From assembly GCF_004791165.1 (NCBI RefSeq), contig NZ_SRUZ01000008.1:63397-127396 (forward strand): a DNA stretch of 64,000 nucleotides. The letters run 5' to 3'. The DNA comes from Mesorhizobium sp. M8A.F.Ca.ET.218.01.1.1. GTDB taxonomy: Bacteria; Pseudomonadota; Alphaproteobacteria; Rhizobiales; Rhizobiaceae. Both the position numbers and the translations under genes were made by a program. How positions within the stretch are numbered: the first letter of the stretch is position 1; every line of letters starts with the position of its first letter. This document shows, in pieces, positions 57,725-64,000 of the stretch. The notes beneath the pieces are model-generated. The model was not told the DNA's origin. It did not search any database and was given only the letters and a program-made list of their open reading frames with translations.

Positions 57725-57844
57725 ATTAAACGCGTCCGATCTGTTTCCGTTATCCGGCGGCAGCGAGTAACCGCGCCTAGATCGCATCCTCCCAAGACTT
57801 TGACCGCGTAGGAGGGCAGATTTTTCTCCGCCCTCTCGGTTATC
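57696..57844 (-). ncRNA. Probable trans-acting small RNA (alpha-r9/Smr9C-like by position)
   Basis: On the minus strand GTGACA (57879-57874) and CTAATG (57856-57851) are 17 bp apart, predicting a start near 57844. A perfect Rho-independent terminator follows about 120 bases later: TGCAAGGC/GCCTTGCA hairpin (57724-57704) and eight T's (57703-57696). The roughly 149-base transcript has a 9-bp stem from GAGGGCGGA/UCUGCCCUC near its 5' end and contains no convincing reading frame. Its place between the mce/DUF1467 genes and proS matches what I recall for the alpha-r9 family of Sinorhizobium; I could not compare sequences. Confidence 0.65.
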
Positions 57845-57850
57845 GGGGCA

Positions 57851-57879
57851 CATTAGCCCAACGGAAATGAAAATGTCAC
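57851..57879 (-). promoter_or_regulatory. Promoter of the minus-strand small RNA
   Basis: GTGACA and CTAATG with 17-bp spacing, read on the minus strand. It is the only good promoter match in this 650-bp gap and lies at a sensible distance from the terminator. Confidence 0.6.
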
Positions 57880-58211
57880 GAAGAATTTTGCCTTGAAACG
57901 GGCATTCTCGTGTTGCACTGCACAATAGTGCGGCAGGCTTTGCTTTTGAAACGAACAGGCGAGTTCGACAGAGCCTTTGCGGCATGTTCGCAATTGACGC
58001 GCGCAAAGAATTGGCGGCTCGACCCGAAGACGTTCGGCGCGTTCCATTGTCGGCGCCGACTGATCCGGAAGCGAGGGATTCCGGGCCGGAAGGGGGTGAT
58101 GTATAGGGATGGCCGGGTTTCCATTCCGTCATGAAATCGCTATGAAGCCGGGGCAAGCAAGCCTGCGCCGCGCCGATTCTGGCGTGGCCATTCTCATTCA
58201 CGGACCAGTCC

Positions 58212-59540
58212 ATGCGTTTGTCGCGCTATTTCCTGCCTATCCTCAAAGAAAATCCGCGCGAGGCCGAAATCGTCTCGCATCGGTTGATGCTACGCGCCGG
58301 CATGATCCGCCAGCAGGGGCAGGGCAGTTTTTCCTGGCTGCCGCTGGGCAAGCGGGTGCTGGACAAGGTCTGCAAGATCATCCGCGAGGAGCAGAACCGC
58401 GCCGGCGCGCTGGAGATTCTCATGCCGACCATCCAGTCGGCCGATCTGTGGCGCGAGAGCGGGCGCTACAACGACTATGGCAAGGAGATGCTGCGCATCA
58501 AGGACCGCCAGGACCGCGACATGCTCTACGGACCGACCAACGAGGAGATGGTCACCGAGATTTTTCGCGCTTACGTCAAGTCCTACAAGGACCTGCCGCT
58601 CAACCTCTACCATATCCAGTGGAAGTTCCGTGACGAGGTGCGGCCGCGCTTCGGCGTGATGCGTTCGCGCGAATTCCTGATGAAGGACGCCTATTCCTTC
58701 GATCTCGACTTCGAGGGCGCGCGAGCCGCCTATAACAGGATGTTCGTCTCCTATCTCCGGACCTTCACCCGCATGGGCCTGCAGGCAATCCCGATGCGGG
58801 CCGACACCGGACCGATCGGCGGCGATCTCAGCCACGAATTCATCATCCTGGCCGACACAGGCGAGAGCCAGGTCTTCTGCCATCGCGATTATCTGTCGCT
58901 TGCCGTGCCCGGCGCGAACACCGACTTCGCCAATGACGGCGAAATTGCCGATATCGTCAAGACGTGGACGACGCCTTACGCCGCGACCGACGAGATGCAT
59001 GACGAGGCGGCCTGGGAGAAGGTTCCGACAGGCGACCGGGTCTCGGCGCGCGGCATCGAGGTCGGCCATATCTTCCACTTCGGCGAGAAATACTCCAAGC
59101 CGATGGGCGCCAAGGTGACCGGGCCCGACGGCAAGGATCATTTCGCCTCGGGCGGCTCCTACGGCATCGGCCCGTCGCGGCTGGTCGCGGCGATCATCGA
59201 GGCCAGCCACGACGAGAATGGCATCATCTGGCCCGAAGCGGTGGCGCCGTTCGATATCGGCCTGATCAACATGAAGGCGGGCGACGCCGACTGCGATCGC
59301 GTCTGCGACGAACTCAATGCCGCCTTCACCGCCGCCGGCAAGGATGTGCTTTACGACGATACCGACCAGCGGCCGGGCGGCAAATTCGCCACTGCCGACC
59401 TGATCGGCCTGCCCTGGCAAGTGATCGTCGGGCCGCGCGGCGTGGCCGCCGGCGAGATCGAGATCAAGAACCGCAAGAGCGGCGAGCGCGTGACGCTGCC
59501 GATCGCCGACGCGAAAAAACGCTTCGGTGTCGCCGCATGA
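58212..59540 (+). CDS. proS: Prolyl-tRNA synthetase (short alphaproteobacterial type)
   Basis: A 442-residue class II aminoacyl-tRNA synthetase that charges tRNA-Pro. Motif 2-like FRDEVRPRFGVMRSREFLMKD and motif 3-like SYGIGPSRLVAAIIEA are clear, and the C-terminal anticodon-binding domain ends VTLPIADAKKRFG. The length shows that the editing insertion of E. coli ProS is absent, as is usual in alphaproteobacteria. The ATG at 58212 is the start of the conserved MRLSRYFLP. It overlaps lolC by 4 bp. Confidence 0.95.
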   Translation: MRLSRYFLPILKENPREAEIVSHRLMLRAGMIRQQGQGSFSWLPLGKRVLDKVCKIIREEQNRAGALEILMPTIQSADLWRESGRYNDYGKEMLRIKDRQDRDMLYGPTNEEMVTEIFRAYVKSYKDLPLNLYHIQWKFRDEVRPRFGVMRSREFLMKDAYSFDLDFEGARAAYNRMFVSYLRTFTRMGLQAIPMRADTGPIGGDLSHEFIILADTGESQVFCHRDYLSLAVPGANTDFANDGEIADIVKTWTTPYAATDEMHDEAAWEKVPTGDRVSARGIEVGHIFHFGEKYSKPMGAKVTGPDGKDHFASGGSYGIGPSRLVAAIIEASHDENGIIWPEAVAPFDIGLINMKAGDADCDRVCDELNAAFTAAGKDVLYDDTDQRPGGKFATADLIGLPWQVIVGPRGVAAGEIEIKNRKSGERVTLPIADAKKRFGVAA

Positions 59541-60822
59541 GCGAGGCGGCGGCAGCGAGATCGGCCGGCGCCGGCCCTTTTTCCATCTTCGAACGCACGG
59601 TTGCGTGGCGCTATTTGCGTTCGCGGCGCAAGGAGACGGTGATCTCGGTGATCGCCTCGATCTCCTTCCTCGGCATCATGCTGGGCGTTGCCACGCTGAT
59701 CGTGGTGATGGCCGTGATGAACGGGTTCCGCGCCGAGCTTTTGACGCGCATTCTCGGCGTCAATGGCCATCTGATCGTGCAACCGCTCGATTCGCCGCTC
59801 GAGGACTATGCCCAGGTCGCCAGCCGCATCAACGGTGTGGCCGGGGTCAAATACGCCATTCCGCTGATCGATGGCCAGGTGCTGGCGCAAGGCAATGTCG
59901 GCGGCGGCAGCGGCGCGCTGGTTCGCGGCATCCGGGGTGAAGACCTCGGCAAGATCGCCATCGTTGCCAGCAACATCAAACAAGGCTCGCTCGACGGCTT
60001 CGATACGGGCGACGGTGTCGCCATCGGCAAGCGGATGGCCGAGAATCTTGGCCTGACGCTCGGCGATACCATCACCTTGATCTCGCCGGACGGCGATGTG
60101 ACGCCGCTCGGCACCACGCCGCGCATGAAGGGTTACAAGATCGCGGCGATCTTCGAAGTCGGCATGTCGGAGTATGACAGCTCCATCGTCTACATGCCGT
60201 TCTCCGAGGCGCAGCTCTATTTCAACATGGACGGCCGGGCGCAGACCATCGAGATCTATGTCGACAATCCCGATGATGTCGACGCGCTGAAGCCGAAGGT
60301 GGAGGAGGCGGCACAACGCCCCATCGACCTGGTCGACTGGCGCCAGCGCAACGAGACCTTCTTTTCTGCCCTGCAGGTCGAGCGCAACGTGATGTTCATG
60401 ATCCTGACGCTGATCGTGCTGGTGGCGGCGCTCAACATCATTTCCGGACTGATCATGCTGGTGAAGGACAAGGGGCATGATATCGCCATCCTGCGCACCA
60501 TGGGCGCCTCGCGCGGCGCCATCCTGCGTATCTTCCTGATGACGGGTGCGGCGATCGGCGTGACGGGCACGCTCGCCGGCGTGCTGCTCGGCGTCTTGAT
60601 CTGCACCAACATCGAATCGATCCGCCAGTTCTTCTCCTGGATGACCGGCAAGGTGCTGTTCAATCCGGAGCTGTATTTCCTCAGCCAGTTGCCGGCCAAG
60701 ATGGATCCACGCGAGACGACCTATGTCATCATCATGGCGCTGGCGCTGTCCTTCCTGGCAACGGTGTTTCCAGCGTGGCGGGCGGCCCGCCTCGATCCGG
60801 TCGAAGCCTTGAGGTACGAGTA

Positions 60823-60823
<1 letters not shown>
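59537..60823 (+). CDS. lolC: Lipoprotein-releasing ABC transporter permease (LolC/E family)
   Basis: A 428-residue inner membrane permease. ERTVAWRYLRSRRKETVISV precedes the first membrane helix. A large periplasmic domain follows (about residues 65-285). Three C-terminal helices include ALNIISGLIMLVKDKGHDIA and the cytoplasmic coupling segment LRTMGASRGAILRIF. With LolD it extracts outer-membrane lipoproteins and passes them to LolA. A single lolC/E-type gene, not separate lolC and lolE, is typical of alphaproteobacteria. Confidence 0.93.
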
Positions 60824-61503
<680 letters not shown>

Positions 61504-61542
61504 GGAACGGTTCTCACCCGGCATGTACCGCGCGGGGGTAGC

Positions 61543-61713
61543 TTAGAATCGCCAGTGAGCGTTCATTGCGATCAGAGTGGACGATATCGCGCTCGTCGCC
61601 AGGATGAACAACCAGATTACAAGGTTGCGAGAGAGGCGTCGCCGGCGGCCTTGTCGCATGCGCTTTCGCCAACGGTCACCTTGATTCGCGCCTCCGTACT
61701 TCCCCATATCCAT
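61543..61713 (-). CDS. Possible small basic single-helix membrane protein
   Basis: A 56-residue frame starting at an ATG at 61713, with an Arg-rich N-terminal half (RWRKRMRQGRRRRLSRN) followed by one hydrophobic helix (LVIWLFILATSAISSTLIAM). The positive-inside layout looks like a real membrane protein, but there is no strong ribosome site and no neighbour to support it. A GTG at 61755 could extend it by 14 residues. It may be spurious. Confidence 0.35.
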   Translation of the reverse strand: MDMGKYGGANQGDRWRKRMRQGRRRRLSRNLVIWLFILATSAISSTLIAMNAHWRF

Positions 61714-61896
61714 CGCCCGGCAGTGCCCCAGCCCAAGAATTATTGCTTCGGCCACGCTTTAATACAAGCGCGCGCTAATCCTGATCTCCAGGACTGGAAG
61801 CCTACGCCGCCGCGCTTTCAGCATCGTCTCGTGGCGAACGATTAACCTTTCGCTAACCGTGCAAAATTCCCCGCCTATCGCTCTATCCCCTAGCGA

Positions 61897-61930
61897 TTGA
61901 CATTGGAACAAAATTAGAACAAATTGGAAA
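61897..61930 (+). promoter_or_regulatory. Promoter with alphaproteobacterial SOS (LexA) box upstream of the 28-residue membrane protein
   Basis: TTGACA at 61897-61902 is a consensus -35. Directly after it lies GAAC-N7-GAAC (61906-61909 and 61917-61920), equal to the GTTC-N7-GTTC LexA site of alphaproteobacteria read on the other strand. The box fills the -35/-10 spacer, so LexA would block RNA polymerase. The -10 (CAAATT near 61920) is weak. Confidence 0.7.
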
Positions 61931-61953
61931 CATATCCACAACAGGAGAGAGTT

Positions 61954-62040
61954 ATGACCGATCTGGTTCAGGATGTCATCTCGCTGGTTTGCATGAGTGC
62001 GTTTCTTGTTTCCATGGCGATCTGGATCGGAGCCATGTGA
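61954..62040 (+). CDS. 28-residue SOS-controlled small membrane protein (SidA-like by architecture)
   Basis: A 28-codon frame with a strong AGGAGAGAG ribosome site 6 bases before the ATG. The peptide begins MTDLVQDVISLVCMSAF and ends AIWIGAM, a single hydrophobic helix after a short acidic N-terminus. The promoter holds a LexA box. This combination recalls SidA of Caulobacter, a 29-residue SOS-induced inner membrane inhibitor of division, but sequence similarity has not been tested. No other gene shares the transcript with certainty. Confidence 0.7.
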   Translation: MTDLVQDVISLVCMSAFLVSMAIWIGAM

Positions 62041-62152
62041 GTTGGCGGCGTCTGCCATCGCTGTTTCCCGATGGCCCTAAGCCGCTCCGCCGTTAAGCTT
62101 TTCTTGCCGCCGCGACGTTAGGGTGCGTCTCCAGGCAGGGAGCAGCGTCCAG

Positions 62153-63403
62153 GTGTCGCCCATCGTCACGGCCATTCTCGTGGCCAGCAATCTCGGACTG
62201 ATCTTTCTCTTGATGACCGTGCCGCTTGGTTTGCGCACGGTCCGGTCCAGCCGCATTGTGGCAATGGACCGGCAGCGCCTGTGGCAGGCGCTGTGGCCGC
62301 TTGGCAGCGATGCCGGCTGGTCCGGCGAGATCCTGTCGGCGCAGCCGCTGGACGAAGAGGGCGTGGCTCGCATCATGCTGTCGTGGGAAGGCCGCGACGG
62401 CAAGCCGATAGAGCGCAGGGCGCGGTTTGAAGATGTCGTCGAGGGCAGCCGCTTCTCGATGCGGGTGATCGAGGATACCGCGCTCGATGGCTCGTTCTGG
62501 AAGGATTATGGCGAGACCGCCGAGCTGGTTTCGGAGGGCAGCGGCACACGCGTGACGCTCAGCCGGACCGACCGGTATCGCGGCGTCGCCTTCCTGGTGT
62601 TCCGCTACTTCGCCATGCGCCGCGAGCTTTCCAAGCTGCAGCGCTGGGCAAGGACCGGGCAGTACCGCAAGGGCGGCTGGTTCGAGCATCCGCTGAGCCA
62701 GGTCGGCTTTGCCGTGCTATCGGCATTGCTCCTGTGGCCGTTCTTCGGCCTCCACCTCGGCGGGCTGGCGCTGGCCGCGATCCTGACGTCGGTGGTGGCA
62801 TTGCACGAACTCGGCCACATGGCGGCGTTCCGGCTGGCGGGCCATCGCAGGGCGCGGATGATCTTCATCCCGCTGCTTGGCGGCATCGCCATTGGCGGAC
62901 GACCCTACAACAGTCGTTTCGAAGTGGCCTTCGTGGCCTTGATGGGGGCGGGGTTCTCCGCCTTCCTGGTGCCGATCGTCATCGCCGCCAGCGTGCTTGC
63001 CGGCAACGAGGGTCACAAGGCTGCCGCCGCGCTGCTGGCCGCCCTTGCAGGCTGCGCTGCCCTGTTCAACATCGCCAATCTGGTGCCGGTGTGGAAATTC
63101 GACGGCGGCCAGGTGCTGCGCCAGATCTGCCCAGGGCCGGTGGTCCTGGCGCTGGCGTCCTTCTCGCTGCTTTCGGCCTTTCTGGCGCTTGGCTGGCGGG
63201 CTGGTTTTTCCTCGGGCTTCCTGCTGGCGGCCGGTGCGGTGTTTTCGATCCTCAGCCTGCTCACCGTCGGCAGCGGGGTGAAGCCGCGTCACGAACTGGA
63301 GCCGATCGGCACCCTCGACCGGTTCGTCATCGCAGGCGCCTTGCTGGCGGTGTTCGCCATCCATGGCTGCGGCGTGCTATGGGCTTCCGCCCAACTGATC
63401 TAA
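62153..63403 (+). CDS. Site-2 protease (M50) family protein fused to an SRPBCC-like domain
   Basis: About 416 residues. An N-terminal membrane helix (about 3-25) is followed by an SRPBCC/polyketide-cyclase-like domain (about 35-165: MDRQRLWQALWPLGSDAGWS; ARFEDVVEGSRFSMRV; GTRVTLSRTDRY). Then a membrane domain of about six helices contains HELGH (His218, Glu219, His222) and VWKFDGGQVL with Asp317, the two zinc motifs of intramembrane S2P proteases. The GTG at 62153 has GGGAG 10 bases upstream; a GTG at 62123 is the alternative. The substrate is unknown. The catalytic residues appear intact. Confidence 0.78.
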   Translation: MSPIVTAILVASNLGLIFLLMTVPLGLRTVRSSRIVAMDRQRLWQALWPLGSDAGWSGEILSAQPLDEEGVARIMLSWEGRDGKPIERRARFEDVVEGSRFSMRVIEDTALDGSFWKDYGETAELVSEGSGTRVTLSRTDRYRGVAFLVFRYFAMRRELSKLQRWARTGQYRKGGWFEHPLSQVGFAVLSALLLWPFFGLHLGGLALAAILTSVVALHELGHMAAFRLAGHRRARMIFIPLLGGIAIGGRPYNSRFEVAFVALMGAGFSAFLVPIVIAASVLAGNEGHKAAAALLAALAGCAALFNIANLVPVWKFDGGQVLRQICPGPVVLALASFSLLSAFLALGWRAGFSSGFLLAAGAVFSILSLLTVGSGVKPRHELEPIGTLDRFVIAGALLAVFAIHGCGVLWASAQLI

Positions 63404-63482
63404 GGGTGCTCGGAACCCACAGTTTTCGACACGGCCTGACCTGAATCTCAATACACCTTATGCAGTTCCCAGGCCGACAGTG

Positions 63483-64000
63483 TCAGCCGGCCTTGCGCGA
63501 AGCTTCGGCGGGCAAGGCCGTCGCGGGACCGAACACGTCCTCGAAAGCGGATTTCAGTGCCAGGTCGAGATCGGCCATGGTCAGGGGCAGGCCGAGATCG
63601 ACGAGGCTGGTGACGCCGTGGTCCTGCACGCCGCAAGGAACAATGCCGCCGAAATGGGCGAGGTCCGGCTCGACATTGATGGCGATGCCGTGAAAGCTCA
63701 CCCAGCGACGCAGCCGGATGCCGATCGCCGCGATCTTGTCCTCGGCTGGCGAGCCGTCAGGCAAAGCAGGGCGCTCCGGCCGCACCACCCAGACACCGAC
63801 ACGGTCCTCGCGGCGCTCGCCGCGCACGTTGAAGGTGGCGAGTGTGCCGATGATCCATTGTTCGAGCGCGGCGACGAAGGCGCGCACGTCCTCGCGCCGG
63901 CGCTTCAGGTCGAGCATGACATAGGCAACCCGCTGGCCGGGCCCATGATAGGTGTATTCGCCGCCGCGTCCGGCCGCGAAGACCGGAAAGCGGTCCGGCT
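63483..64000 (-). CDS. lipB: Octanoyltransferase LipB (5' end beyond the window)
   Basis: The C-terminal 171 residues of a lipoyl(octanoyl) transferase that moves octanoate from acyl carrier protein to lipoyl domains. GRGGEYTYHGPGQRVAYVML is the conserved substrate-binding loop. KIAAIGIRLRRWVSFHGIAI has the catalytic Lys, and VPCGVQDHGVTSL has the catalytic Cys. The gene continues past the right edge. The N-terminal part cannot be described. Confidence 0.95.
   Translation of the reverse strand, partial: PDRFPVFAAGRGGEYTYHGPGQRVAYVMLDLKRRREDVRAFVAALEQWIIGTLATFNVRGERREDRVGVWVVRPERPALPDGSPAEDKIAAIGIRLRRWVSFHGIAINVEPDLAHFGGIVPCGVQDHGVTSLVDLGLPLTMADLDLALKSAFEDVFGPATALPAEASRKAG

Noticed and set aside
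57653..58213. 186-codon minus-strand frame upstream of proS
   Set aside because: No ribosome site or domain; the strand is better explained by the small RNA and its terminator.

Overview
The window looks like chromosome from a Rhizobiales alphaproteobacterium, most probably Mesorhizobium or a close relative. The evidence is the high-GC codon use, an aerobic (CobN/CobG-type) cobalamin cluster behind an adenosylcobalamin riboswitch, a nuoABCDEFGHIJKLMN operon with separate nuoC and nuoD and a C-terminally extended NuoE, an alphaproteobacterial-type short ProS, a BA14K-family protein, and several rhizobial-type interspersed palindromes. I assigned genus by recall of such clusters, not by a search.

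Layout. 1-2544: two tandem Kup potassium transporters, the first only as its 3' end; 395 bases of the two copies are identical. 2582-9518: accessory metabolic genes, several arranged as divergent enzyme/regulator pairs with visible palindromic operators (SDR, QorB-like/HxlR, FAD monooxygenase, GST/MarR, TetR), then ilvC. 9683-13410: BA14K-like protein, EEP phosphatase/nuclease, Nudix protein, a FitAB/VapBC-type toxin-antitoxin pair and a small membrane protein. 13540-17775: a MacAB-type ABC exporter divergent from a PhzF-family protein. 17882-17957: tRNA-Lys(CTT). 18215-19675: a hypothetical protein and an internally deleted IS1-like element with 22-bp terminal inverted repeats and an 8-bp target duplication.

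19707-35800: cobalamin biosynthesis in two minus-strand operons. One runs riboswitch, DUF1636, cobW, cobN, cobG, cobH, cobI, cobJ; the other runs cobL, cobE, cobM, cobA, cobB, cobS, cobT; cobK lies on the plus strand between them. Most junctions are 4-bp ATGA/GTGA overlaps. cobG and cobN each carry a 160-bp palindromic repeat inside the reading frame, so both proteins contain a related insert of about 48 residues. cobF, cobO, cobQ, cobC, cobD and cobP are not in this window.

35842-37041: a YcaQ/AlkZ-like DNA glycosylase. 37375-53280: the 14-gene complex I operon plus one extra gene between nuoF and nuoG, whose C-terminal domain repeats the C-terminal extension of NuoE. 53285-61503: birA, RNase J, an MBL-fold hydrolase on the other strand, methylmalonyl-CoA epimerase, a DUF1467 protein, a probable trans-acting sRNA, proS, lolC and lolD. 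61504-64000: a 28-residue membrane peptide behind a consensus-like promoter with an alphaproteobacterial SOS box, an SRPBCC/site-2-protease fusion, and the 3' part of lipB.

The most notable items are the SOS-box small membrane protein (61897-62040), the in-frame palindromic inserts in cobG and cobN, the NuoE-tail domain shared with an extra complex I operon gene, the sRNA upstream of proS, and the gene-conversion tract between the kup copies.
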